NCBI GenBank assembly: GCA_964628235.1
Contig: CAZVLU010000011.1
Coordinates: forward strand, 1-64,000
Origin: CAMAVH01 sp964628235
Lineage (GTDB): Bacteria > Pseudomonadota > Alphaproteobacteria > SMXQ01
Reading direction: 5' to 3'
Length of the DNA: 64,000 nt
Below the pieces are notes generated by a model. It saw only the letters and a program-made list of their open reading frames with translations. It did no database searches and was not told the origin of the DNA. Position 1 is the first letter of the stretch, and every line of letters starts with the position of its first letter. Below are positions 1-8,042 of this stretch, one piece after another. Made by a program: the position numbers and the translations under genes.

Positions 1-67
1 TGATGGATGAGTGCTTCGCGCCGTACGGCCCGCGGCTCTCCCCGCCTCTCCCGCTTTATAAAACATC

Positions 68-721
68 ATGGCCGCGCCCAAGCCGGGCATCGCTGCGTCC
101 CAACCGGGTCACGACTGCCCGCTCTGCCCGCGCCTGTACGGCTTCATCCAGGGCCAGCGCAAAGAGCATCCCGATTGGCACAACGGCCCGGTGCCCTCCT
201 TCGGCCCGGCCGACGCCAAGCTGCTGATCGTCGGCCTGGCGCCGGGCCTGCGCGGCGCGAACCGCACCGGCCGCCCCTTCACCGGCGATTACGCCGGCAA
301 GCTGCTCTATCCGACGCTCATCAAGTTCGGCCTCGCCAAAGGTGAATTCTTAGAGCGGCCCGACGACGGCCTCACGCTGGTGAACACGCGCATCACCAAC
401 GGCGTGCGCTGCGTGCCGCCGCAGAACAAGCCCGAGACGACCGAGATCAAGACCTGCAACAGCTTCCTCGCCGCCGAGATGGCCGCCATGCCGAAGCTGA
501 AAGCGATCCTGGCGCTCGGCGGCATCGCGCATCATGCCGTGCTGAGCGCCTTCGGCCTCAAGCGCGCGCCCTACGTATTCGGCCACGCCGCGATGCACGA
601 GCTACCGAACGGCATGACGCTGACCAACAGCTACCACTGCTCGCGGCTGAACACGAACACGGGCCGGCTGACGACGGCGATGTTCGAGGATGTGGTGAAG
701 GCGATTAAGGCGCGGCTTTGA
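68..721 (+). CDS. Uracil-DNA glycosylase, family 5 (UDGb-like)
   Basis: The 217-residue protein is a cytoplasmic base-excision repair enzyme that removes uracil (and in this family other deaminated bases) from DNA. Motif 1, GLAPG followed by GANRTGRPFTGD, spans about residues 56-74 and is typical of family 5, which lacks the usual polar catalytic residue there. The second motif HCSRLNTNTGRLT starts near residue 190. C17 and C20 (CPLC) plus two later cysteines around 119 and 135 fit the 4Fe-4S cluster of families 4 and 5. The start at 68 leaves a short N-terminus that reaches the CPLC pair directly. It stands alone: the next gene converges on it with stop codons adjacent. The family assignment is firm; the exact base specificity is not visible. 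Confidence 0.9.
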   Translation: MAAPKPGIAASQPGHDCPLCPRLYGFIQGQRKEHPDWHNGPVPSFGPADAKLLIVGLAPGLRGANRTGRPFTGDYAGKLLYPTLIKFGLAKGEFLERPDDGLTLVNTRITNGVRCVPPQNKPETTEIKTCNSFLAAEMAAMPKLKAILALGGIAHHAVLSAFGLKRAPYVFGHAAMHELPNGMTLTNSYHCSRLNTNTGRLTTAMFEDVVKAIKARL

Positions 722-1780
722 CTAACGCTTTTTCAAAAAGGGCGTGGCCGATGCAACAACCGGATATCTGTTTGAGCACAAACCCCGGACCATTGACACC
801 AGGTTATCCTGCTCACGATGCGGGCCGACAATTATTCTACGAATCGGCAATGCCTGCTTTTCTTCAAAATCAAATAAGCGGATGTAAGGAATCTTTTTAT
901 CGTCGCCTCGGTACAAAATCTCTTTGACCGGCACATTTGGGATAACCGTATCCGGCTCTTCTTTACGAATAACCTGTAAGAATTCTTGAGTATTGGGCGA
1001 GACGATAATTCTAACTTCACGTTCTTCATGAAACGCTTGGTGTTTCAGTCTCGCGCAAGCGTGAACGTACGGATCGTAAATTGGAAAAATGAGTGCGCCA
1101 TCCAGTTTTCCAGCTACGAGGTTTGACTTAACCAAATTTACCAATTGATCCGTTAAGTTTTTGAACTTTTCGGAAAGATTTTGACGTTTTGAATTGTAAA
1201 CAACATCAAGCATCGTCACAAAACTATACGGGTGGCTGACTGCTTCCTTTTTCAAAAATGGCGACAACAAAAGTGTGTCGAATACGATGGCGAACCCTGC
1301 TTCTCCGCCATACCTATTCCACTGACTCAATAACCCATTTTTTTGTTCATATTCCTCATCATCTGCATGACTACAAAATGAGGTGACGAACGGGTCCGCA
1401 AACGGAAATGGCCGTCGCCCTCCTTTAAAGGTTACTTGATGAAACACCTCTACTGTCGCCTTCGCTTGTTGCTTAGCGAGACTCGTACGAGACTGATTCT
1501 TCGTAGCCCTTATAAGATATTGTGATCCGCCTCTTTTAAAGAGTTCGTCGATAAGAAGACAAAGACGAGATTCCAAAATCGGAACAAGAATGTCATTCAG
1601 CTGCAAAAATTCCGTAGAGTCATTCAAGTGCTTATATTGCGTTGCCCATAATTCGTTATTTTTAAGAATTCCCTTAAGCCCATTTTCATCCGTGTAATGA
1701 TGTAATTCTGGATGATCTTCGTGTGGCAATGTGTCTCCATCCACTCGCCTGGGTAAATCATCTTCACTGATATCCAACAT
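722..1780 (-). CDS. DUF2971 domain protein on an AT-rich patch
   Basis: The 352-residue protein matches the DUF2971 family by its N-terminal pattern: LHHYTDENGLKGIL, then LWATQYKHLNDSTE (about residues 27-60), and a later FCSHADDEE segment followed by WNRYG and GFAIVFD. The family has no established biochemical function. No signal peptide or membrane segment is seen. Its base composition is clearly more AT-rich than its neighbours, with many A/T-ending codons, which suggests recent acquisition. Its stop abuts that of the convergent glycosylase gene, and its start lies 7 bases from the end of the molybdoenzyme gene on the same strand, so it may be read from that promoter. A defence role is possible but cannot be supported from the sequence. 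Confidence 0.75.
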   Translation of the reverse strand: MLDISEDDLPRRVDGDTLPHEDHPELHHYTDENGLKGILKNNELWATQYKHLNDSTEFLQLNDILVPILESRLCLLIDELFKRGGSQYLIRATKNQSRTSLAKQQAKATVEVFHQVTFKGGRRPFPFADPFVTSFCSHADDEEYEQKNGLLSQWNRYGGEAGFAIVFDTLLLSPFLKKEAVSHPYSFVTMLDVVYNSKRQNLSEKFKNLTDQLVNLVKSNLVAGKLDGALIFPIYDPYVHACARLKHQAFHEEREVRIIVSPNTQEFLQVIRKEEPDTVIPNVPVKEILYRGDDKKIPYIRLFDFEEKQALPIRRIIVGPHREQDNLVSMVRGLCSNRYPVVASATPFLKKR

Positions 1781-1787
1781 CTAAATG

Positions 1788-2465
1788 CTACCCGTACCGC
1801 TGCTCAGTCCACGGGTCGCCGACGTTGTGGTAGCCGCGCACTTCCCAGTAGCCGGGCTTGTCGCCTTCCAAGAAGACGATGCGGCGCACCCATTTGGCGC
1901 TTTTCCATAAGTAGAGTTTCGGCAGGATGATGCGCACCGGGCCGCCATGTTCGGTGGTGATCGGCTGGCCTTGCCAACTGTGCGCGATGAGAACGTCGTC
2001 GTCATCGAATGACGACAGCGGCACGTTGGTCGTGTAGCCGTCATGGCTCTCGAACACGACATGGGTCGCGCTCGGCTTCGGCTTGACCAGCGCTAGCAGA
2101 TGCTTGGCCGAGACGCCCGCCCATGTGTTGTCGTAGAGCGACCAGGTGGTGACGCAATGGATGTCGGAGACATCCTCGAATTGCGGTTGGGCCATGAAGT
2201 CGGCCCACTGCCAGACGAGCGGCGCTGCGACAGCGCCCTCGACTTCGAGCTTCCACTTTTCGTGGGGAATTTTCGGCTGCAAGCCGAGATCGAGGACCGG
2301 CCATTTCTCGACGAGGCGCTGGCCGGGCGGCAGGCGATCTTTGTGGCCGGCGTCAGGCATGCCGGTGAGATGCTTGCCGGCAGCAGCTTCCGCCTGCTTC
2401 TTGCCGATCAGCTTGTCTTTGATCTTGCCGAAGATGCTGATGCCGTCGCCGTTATCGTCCGCCAT
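1788..2465 (-). CDS. Sulfite-oxidase-like molybdopterin oxidoreductase
   Basis: The 225-residue protein has the oxidoreductase molybdopterin-binding fold of the sulfite oxidase/MsrP superfamily. The molybdenum-ligand cysteine is C104 in the motif HCVTTWS, followed by the HDGYTTN and GGPVRIILP segments that shape the cofactor pocket and by a C-terminal GYWEVRGYHN stretch. Unlike MsrP (YedY) there is no Tat signal peptide, so this belongs to the cytoplasmic 'sulfite oxidase-like oxidoreductase' subgroup. There is also no haem or dimerisation domain. The substrate is unknown. The start at 2465 is the first methionine, and the reading frame is conserved-looking from there. Confidence 0.85.
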   Translation of the reverse strand: MADDNGDGISIFGKIKDKLIGKKQAEAAAGKHLTGMPDAGHKDRLPPGQRLVEKWPVLDLGLQPKIPHEKWKLEVEGAVAAPLVWQWADFMAQPQFEDVSDIHCVTTWSLYDNTWAGVSAKHLLALVKPKPSATHVVFESHDGYTTNVPLSSFDDDDVLIAHSWQGQPITTEHGGPVRIILPKLYLWKSAKWVRRIVFLEGDKPGYWEVRGYHNVGDPWTEQRYG

Positions 2466-2546
2466 TGGCCCCTCCTGCGTGAAGGGGAAAGTCTAGGACG
2501 CGCGGGCGGATTCGTCCAATGGCGGGATAACCGCCCCCACTCAGAA

Positions 2547-2635
2547 CGTCATGCCCGGACTTGGTCCGGGCATCCACGCCTTGCGATGCTTCAAAAAAGA
2601 AAGGCGTGGATACCCGGCCTTCGCCGGGCATGACG
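2547..2635. repeat. Intergenic palindromic repeat (REP/RIME-like)
   Basis: The outer arms CGTCATGCCCGG (2547-2558) and CCGGGCATGACG (2624-2635) are perfect inverted repeats. The inner arms CATCCACGCCTT (2571-2582) and AAGGCGTGGATA (2601-2612) pair almost perfectly, so the whole element folds into one long hairpin with an A-rich tip. Such 'CGTCATGCCCGG...' elements are abundant between genes in Bradyrhizobium and relatives. It lies between the smpB end and the molybdoenzyme start. Confidence 0.8.
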
Positions 2636-2687
2636 GGATATAGAACCTGCGAATAATGGCGACAACTGAGCGCCCAGAAAGGCTGGT

Positions 2688-3164
2688 CTAGCCCTTGGCC
2701 CTTAGCGTGCGCTGTTTCTCGCGGTTCCAGTCGCGCTGTTTGATCGTCTCGCGCTTGTCGTGCTGCTTCTTGCCCTTGGCGAGGCCGAGCTGGACCTTGG
2801 CGATGCCGCGCGGGTTGAAGTAGATCATCAGCGGCACGGCGGTCATGCCGTCGCGGCTGATGGCGCCCTGGATCTTATGCACTTCGCGCGCTTTCAGCAG
2901 CAGCTTGCGCGGCCGCTTCGGCTCATGGTTGTTGCGGTTGCCGTGGCGATATTCCGGGATGTGCGAATTGAGCAGCCACAGCTCGCCGTTCTGCTCCGCC
3001 GCGTAAGCGTCGTTCAGGTTCGCCTGGCCGGCGCGCAGCGATTTGACCTCGGTGCCGAGCAGCATGATCCCGGCCTCCATCGTCTCTTCGATGAAGTAAT
3101 TGTGCCGCGCCTTGCGGTTCTGCGCCGCGATGCGGTCGGGGCTGATTTCGCCGCCCTTCGCCAT
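2688..3164 (-). CDS. smpB: SsrA-binding protein SmpB
   Basis: The 158-residue protein binds tmRNA and delivers it to stalled ribosomes for trans-translation. The open frame extends further upstream, but the family begins at the methionine at 3164 (MAKGGEISPD), giving the usual length of about 155-160 residues. Diagnostic stretches are NRKARHNYFIEETMEAGI, GTEVKSLRAG, LNDAYA and the basic C-terminal tail KKQHDKRETIKQRDW that contacts the ribosomal decoding centre. The start lies 17 bases after the dapA stop, so the two form an operon, as in other Rhizobiales. Confidence 0.95.
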   Translation of the reverse strand: MAKGGEISPDRIAAQNRKARHNYFIEETMEAGIMLLGTEVKSLRAGQANLNDAYAAEQNGELWLLNSHIPEYRHGNRNNHEPKRPRKLLLKAREVHKIQGAISRDGMTAVPLMIYFNPRGIAKVQLGLAKGKKQHDKRETIKQRDWNREKQRTLRAKG

Positions 3165-3181
3165 ATGCGCGGCTGCCCTTC

Positions 3182-4060
3182 CTAGTTCTTCAAAATGCCG
3201 ACGCGCGTCAGCGCGTCGCGCACGGCGGCCTTCGACGACTCGGCGATGTCGCACAGCGGCAGGCGGAGTTCATCGGAGCAGAGGCCCATCAGGCCGGCGG
3301 CGTATTTCACCGGGCCGGGGCTAGTCTCGATGAACATGGCATCATGCAGCGGCATCAAGAGATCGTTGATCTTGTAAGCGGTCTTGATGTCGCCCGCCGC
3401 CCAGGCGTTCTGCATGTCGGCGCAGAGGCGCGGCGCCACGTTCGAGGTGACGGAGATGCAGCCGTGGCCGCCCTGCGCCAGGAACGGAATCGCCGTCGCG
3501 TCTTCGCCGGAGAGCTGGCAGAAGCCAGGGCCGATGGCGAGGCGCGTCTTGACCGGACGCACCAGGTCGGCGGTCGCGTCCTTGACGCCGACGATGTTGC
3601 GATGCTGCGCGAGCCGCGCCATCGTCTCGGTCGTCATGTTGACCACCGAGCGCGCCGGGATGTTGTAGATGACGATCGGCAGATCGACGGCCTCGGCGAT
3701 GGCGTGGAAGTGGCGATAGAGCCCTTCTTGCGTCGGCTTGTTGTAATAGGGCGTGACATGCAGCGCCGCATCCGCCCCGGCGCGCTTGGCGTGCTGGGTC
3801 AGCGAAATCGCTTCGTCGGTCGAGTTCGAGCCGGCGCCGGCGATGACGAAGGCGCGGCCCTTGGCCACCTCGATGCAAAGCTCGACGACGCGCTTGTGCT
3901 CGTCATGGCTCAGGGTCGGCGATTCGCCGGTGGTGCCGCAGGGCACGAAGCCGTGGGTGCCTTCCTTGATCTGCCAGTCGACGAACGACTGGTAGGTCTT
4001 TTCGTCCACTTTCCCAGCCTTGAAGGGCGTGAGAAGAGCGGTGATAGACCCCTTGAACAT
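3182..4060 (-). CDS. dapA: 4-hydroxy-tetrahydrodipicolinate synthase
   Basis: The 292-residue cytoplasmic TIM-barrel enzyme condenses pyruvate with aspartate semialdehyde at the first committed step of lysine and diaminopimelate synthesis. The start at 4060 (MFKGSITALL) matches the family; the longer frame upstream is not coding-like. Visible motifs are GTTGESPTL (phosphate/carboxylate loop), GAGSN, the tyrosine in PYYNKPTQEGLY, and the Schiff-base lysine in VGVKDATADL. It is the first gene of the dapA-smpB operon and is divergent from the lytic transglycosylase gene, with a 274-bp intergenic region holding both promoters. Confidence 0.95.
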   Translation of the reverse strand: MFKGSITALLTPFKAGKVDEKTYQSFVDWQIKEGTHGFVPCGTTGESPTLSHDEHKRVVELCIEVAKGRAFVIAGAGSNSTDEAISLTQHAKRAGADAALHVTPYYNKPTQEGLYRHFHAIAEAVDLPIVIYNIPARSVVNMTTETMARLAQHRNIVGVKDATADLVRPVKTRLAIGPGFCQLSGEDATAIPFLAQGGHGCISVTSNVAPRLCADMQNAWAAGDIKTAYKINDLLMPLHDAMFIETSPGPVKYAAGLMGLCSDELRLPLCDIAESSKAAVRDALTRVGILKN

Positions 4061-4334
4061 GATCGGCTCCCGATTGTCGGCTGAGATGGTGGAACGGGCC
4101 GCAATGCGGCGTCGGCCATGGCCCGCGAGGGGCGAACCATAGACGCCCGGCCCGCTGCCCGCAAGGCGGCGCGGCACATTCGTTCCTAGTTCGACGCAGC
4201 AGGAAAAGCCCTTATGCGGCCAGCACTTGGCGCTGGCGGCGGAGGCGACTAGACTAAGCGCAGATCGAGAACCGTCCGCTGCGCGGCATCGCTTTAAGCT
4301 ATTCGCGCAAGTGGACCAAGAACCGGGACCGGCT

Positions 4335-6335
4335 TTGACATTCCGCCGACTACGCGCCGCAGCCCTTGCCGTCAGCCTCTCCGCCGCCGCCCTGGCAGCG
4401 AGTTGGAGCACGCCCGCCTACGCCCAAAGCGCCGCCGAGAAGGCCGCCGCGCCACAAATTCTCGCCGCTGCCGAACGGCGCAATTGGGCCGATGCCCGCA
4501 ACATCGCCGCCGCCGCGCGCTCGCCGCTGCTGGCCAAGCTCGCCGCCTGGCTCGAATATAATGCGCCGGGAACGCGCGCCTCTTTCGACGAGATCGCCGC
4601 CTTCATCAAGGCCAACCCCGAATGGCCCAACCAGGCCGTGCTGCGCCGCGCCGCCGAAGAGGCGATGACGGCCGACATCGGCGACCGCGCGGTGCTCGAC
4701 TGGTTCGCCAACAACGAGCCGCGCAGCACCCAGGGCCGCATGCGCCTGATCATCGCGCTGCAAAACAGCGGCCGCCATGAAGAGGCCGTCGCCTATCTCC
4801 GCAAGACTTGGACCGAAGCCAATTTCGGCGCCGACCAAGAACGCGAGTTCCTGAAACTCCATGGCGGCCAGTTGCGCAAGAGCGACCATCAGGCGCGCGT
4901 CGACCGCCTGCTGTGGGACGGGCGCGGCGCCGAGGCCGAGCGCGTCCTCAAACATGTCGACAAGGGCTATCAGCTCGTCGCCCAGGCGCGCCTCCAATTG
5001 CGCGGCATGGGCAGCGGGGCCGAAGCGGCGCTCCGCAGGGTGCCCAAGGAGCTGCTCAACGATCCGGGCCTGGTCTATGAGCGCGTGCGCTGGCGGCGGC
5101 GCAAGGAGCTCGACGTCGAGGCCCGCCAGCTTCTCGCCAACCCGCCGAAGGACCTGGTGCGGCCCGACGCCTGGTGGACCGAGCGCGCCATCCTGGCGCG
5201 CCGCGCGCTGCGCACCGGCGAAGCCTCCCTCGCTTACGATCTTGTCGGCAAGCAAAGCCAGGCGAGCGGCGCGGCACTCGCCGAGTCGGAATGGCTCGCC
5301 GGCTGGATTTCGCTGCGCTTCCTCGGCAATCCGCAGCGCGCCTATACGCATTTCGTCCGGCTGCACGACAACGTGCGCTTCCCGGTGTCGCTGTCGCGCG
5401 GCGCCTATTGGGCCGGCCGCGCCGCCGAGGCCAAGGGCGACAAGAAAGACGCGCTGCTGTGGTATTCCAAGGCGGCGACCCATGTGACCAGCTTCTACGG
5501 CCAACTCGCCGCCGCGCATTTGCAGGGCGACGCCGCCATTCTGCTGCCCGCCGATCCCAAGCCGAGCGCCGAATTGCGCAAGAGCTTCGCGGCGCGCGAG
5601 ATGGTGCAGGCGGCGCGCCTCGTCGCCGGCGCCGCCGACCGCCGCCTGCTGCGCGCCTTCACCCTCGCCCTCGTCGAGCAGGTGCAGAGCGCCGAGGAGC
5701 AGGAGTTGGTGACGGAGCTGGCCGCCGAGTTGGGCCGCCACGATCTCGCCGTCGCCGCCGCCAAATTCGCCGTGCGGCGCGGCGTGCAACTCGTCACCAC
5801 CGGCTATCCGACCAAGGCGGCGCCGATCCGCGATACGGCCGGCGTCGAGCGCGAATTGCTGCTCGGCCTGATGCGCCAGGAAAGCGCCTTCGACGTCCAG
5901 GCCCTGAGCCCCGCCGGCGCCCGCGGCCTGATGCAGATCATGCCGTCGACGGCCCGGGGCCTCGCCAAGCAAGTCGGCGTGCCTTACGCGGAAGAGCGCC
6001 TGACCGGCGATCCCGACTACAACGTGACGCTCGGGAGCCGCTATCTCGGCGACCTGATCGGCGAGTTCGGCGGCTCCTACGTCATGGCCATCGCCGCCTA
6101 TAACGCCGGCCCCGGCCGCGTGCGCGCCTGGAACCGCGCCTATGGCGATCCGCGCGCCGGCGCGATCGACATCGTCGATTGGATCGAACTGATCCCGTTC
6201 GACGAGACGCGCGATTACGTGCAGCGCGTGCTGGAGAACACCCAGGTCTATCGCACGCGTCTCGCCGGCGGCAAGCCGGTGACGCTGACGCTGCGCGACG
6301 ATCTCGAACGGCCGCGCAGCCTCGCCAAGCGCTGA
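4335..6335 (+). CDS. slt: Soluble lytic murein transglycosylase
   Basis: The protein cleaves peptidoglycan glycan strands in the periplasm, forming 1,6-anhydromuramyl ends. The frame is open from 4227, but a TTG at 4335 gives an N-terminus (MTFRRLRAA...) with a clear signal peptide ending near AYAQSA; I choose that start, giving 666 residues. The long middle part is an alpha-helical superhelical domain (U/L-like). The C-terminal catalytic domain carries the glutamate in RQESAFD, then SPAGARGLMQIMPSTA, GSRYLGDLI and AAYNAGPGRV, all typical of Slt family 1. A bidirectional terminator follows. The start codon is the main uncertainty. Confidence 0.9.
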   Translation: MTFRRLRAAALAVSLSAAALAASWSTPAYAQSAAEKAAAPQILAAAERRNWADARNIAAAARSPLLAKLAAWLEYNAPGTRASFDEIAAFIKANPEWPNQAVLRRAAEEAMTADIGDRAVLDWFANNEPRSTQGRMRLIIALQNSGRHEEAVAYLRKTWTEANFGADQEREFLKLHGGQLRKSDHQARVDRLLWDGRGAEAERVLKHVDKGYQLVAQARLQLRGMGSGAEAALRRVPKELLNDPGLVYERVRWRRRKELDVEARQLLANPPKDLVRPDAWWTERAILARRALRTGEASLAYDLVGKQSQASGAALAESEWLAGWISLRFLGNPQRAYTHFVRLHDNVRFPVSLSRGAYWAGRAAEAKGDKKDALLWYSKAATHVTSFYGQLAAAHLQGDAAILLPADPKPSAELRKSFAAREMVQAARLVAGAADRRLLRAFTLALVEQVQSAEEQELVTELAAELGRHDLAVAAAKFAVRRGVQLVTTGYPTKAAPIRDTAGVERELLLGLMRQESAFDVQALSPAGARGLMQIMPSTARGLAKQVGVPYAEERLTGDPDYNVTLGSRYLGDLIGEFGGSYVMAIAAYNAGPGRVRAWNRAYGDPRAGAIDIVDWIELIPFDETRDYVQRVLENTQVYRTRLAGGKPVTLTLRDDLERPRSLAKR

Positions 6336-6364
6336 GGGCCAAGCGCTAATCATTCTCTCTGAAC

Positions 6365-6403
6365 GAAAACGGGCGGCGCTTATAAGGCGTCGCCCGTTTT
6401 GTT
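6365..6403. terminator. Bidirectional rho-independent terminator
   Basis: Stem CGGGCGGCGC (6370-6379) pairs with GCGTCGCCCG (6387-6396) with one mismatch. A T tract follows on the plus strand and an A tract precedes it, so it can end slt on the plus strand and the convergent TctC gene on the minus strand. Confidence 0.8.
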
Positions 6404-6420
6404 TGTCGTGAAAGGCCGGC

Positions 6421-7455
6421 CTACTCGACCAGCGCCTTGGCGCGGGCCGCGAGATGCGGCGGCGTCGCGATCAGCTTGGCCGCCAGGGTCTGCATCGACT
6501 CGCCCGATATCGGCGCGATCTCGACCTTCAGCTTCTCGGCCTCGCCGAGGAACTCGGCATCCTTGGTCATGGCGACAAAACCGTCGCGCATGGCTTTCAC
6601 CCGGTCCGCCGCGACGCCCGGCCCCATGGCGAAGGGACGGCCGAACTCGGCGCCGGAGAAGACGAGGTTCATCACCTGGATGTCGTCGGGGTTTTTCACC
6701 AGTTCGGCCATCGACGGCACGCCGGGCGGCATGTCCTTCGGCTTGGGGCCGGCGTAGGTCAGCATGATGAACTGGCCGTTCTTGATCCAATCCATGCGCG
6801 AGGTGACCCAGCTCGCCCAGCTCGTGCCGCGCGCGCCGACTTCGCCGCGCTCCATGGCTGTGTTCATGTCGGGCGAGCCGCTGTAGCCGGTGATGACCTT
6901 GAACTTGGTGCCGAGCAGCTCGTTCATCGCCTCGGGAATGTAGCTCGAATTGGCGCCCTTGCCGGTCGCCGCGGCGGCGATGGTCTTCTTCTTGGCGTCT
7001 TCGATGGTCTTGACGTTCTCGGTATGCCACACGCCCATCGATTCGACGGCCGGCGACAGCGAGCCGATCCATTGGAACTTCGCGGCGTCGTATTGCACGC
7101 CCTGGCCGCCGATGGCGTGGATCATCGCCGCCGAATTCATCAGCAGGCCGAGATTGCTGCCGTCCTGGGCGGCGACGGCATAGACGGTGTTGGCGACGCG
7201 CAGGCCGCCGGCGCCGGGCAGGTTCTGCGGCACGACGCGCGGCGCGCCCGGCAAATGCTTGCCGATATAGCGGGCGACGAGACGGCCCTCGAAGTCGTAG
7301 CCGCTGCCTGCCGCTGTGGCGATCAGCACGTTGACGGTGGCGCTTTTATAGAACTCGGCTGCCGACTGGGCGAGCGCCGGCGACGTCGCCGACAATGGCA
7401 AAGCCACGCAAACCGCCGCGAACAGCGCGGATTTCAACGAGATATGAGAAGTCAT
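6421..7455 (-). CDS. TctC/Bug-family substrate-binding protein 1
   Basis: The 344-residue protein is a periplasmic receptor of the tripartite tricarboxylate transporter (TTT) family, which binds small carboxylates. The start at 7455 (MTSHISLKS) has AGGAG six bases upstream and opens a signal peptide ending at LAQSAAEFY. Family hallmarks are GSGYDFEGRLVARYIG, QNLPGAGG, and the FQWIGS and GTKFKVITGY segments. No TctA/TctB lies next to it: it stands alone between slt and the bactofilin gene, so it must share membrane components encoded elsewhere. The ligand cannot be inferred. Confidence 0.88.
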   Translation of the reverse strand: MTSHISLKSALFAAVCVALPLSATSPALAQSAAEFYKSATVNVLIATAAGSGYDFEGRLVARYIGKHLPGAPRVVPQNLPGAGGLRVANTVYAVAAQDGSNLGLLMNSAAMIHAIGGQGVQYDAAKFQWIGSLSPAVESMGVWHTENVKTIEDAKKKTIAAAATGKGANSSYIPEAMNELLGTKFKVITGYSGSPDMNTAMERGEVGARGTSWASWVTSRMDWIKNGQFIMLTYAGPKPKDMPPGVPSMAELVKNPDDIQVMNLVFSGAEFGRPFAMGPGVAADRVKAMRDGFVAMTKDAEFLGEAEKLKVEIAPISGESMQTLAAKLIATPPHLAARAKALVE

Positions 7456-7580
7456 CGATTGCTCCTGAGGGAAACTGAACAACGCGAGGAGGCGTTGCCC
7501 TAAAAGGATGCAATGATCGCGCCATCGTTGGATAGCGGCGAAAAAGCGTTTCTATGCGAAACGCGTTCCGCGCAGCGATT

Positions 7581-8042
7581 TCAAGCTGCGGACGCTTCCG
7601 GCAGCTTTTCGTCGGGCGGCGCGGACTCTTCGGCTGCCGCCTCAGGCTCCCCCGGCGTCTCTTCGACGACCGTGGCGGTGGCAAGATGGCGGCAGTGGCC
7701 TTCGAGGAACGCGCCCGATTCAATGACCAGGTTCTTGTGCACGACATCGCCGACGACGCGCGCGCTGGCGCCGAGCGCGACGTTTTCCGCCGTGATCTGG
7801 CCGTTCACTTCGCCTTGGATATAAACGTTGTCGGCTTCGATCGCGCCGTTCACCGACGCGCCATAGCTGATCGTCAGCACGCGGCTTTTGACGTCGCCAT
7901 CGACGATGCCGTCGACTTGAACGTCGCCGGCGCTCACCAGATTGCCGACAATGCGCAGGCTGGCGCTGATGATCGAGGGCACCTGCTTGCGCGCGTCCGC
8001 CTTGGGCGACGCGTCGTTGTTCGCCTTAGCCTTTGAAAACAT
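7581..8042 (-). CDS. bacA: Bactofilin (polymer-forming cytoskeletal protein)
   Basis: The 153-residue protein has the bactofilin beta-helical core (about residues 24-120) made of short hydrophobic repeats such as LRIVGNLVSAG, VQVDGIVDGDV and NVYIQGEVNGQI. It is flanked by a charged N-terminal tail and an acidic, alanine-rich C-terminal tail. Bactofilins assemble nucleotide-independent filaments that localise cell-wall enzymes. Its start codon lies inside the last codons of the upstream M23 peptidase gene (17-bp overlap), so the two are translationally coupled. In stalked and budding alphaproteobacteria this pair shapes the cell envelope. Confidence 0.9.
   Translation of the reverse strand: MFSKAKANNDASPKADARKQVPSIISASLRIVGNLVSAGDVQVDGIVDGDVKSRVLTISYGASVNGAIEADNVYIQGEVNGQITAENVALGASARVVGDVVHKNLVIESGAFLEGHCRHLATATVVEETPGEPEAAAEESAPPDEKLPEASAA

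Noticed and set aside
4350..6353. 667-codon open frame on the minus strand opposite slt
   Set aside because: It is antisense to a gene with clear catalytic motifs; long antisense frames are expected at this GC bias, and the translation shows no domain.
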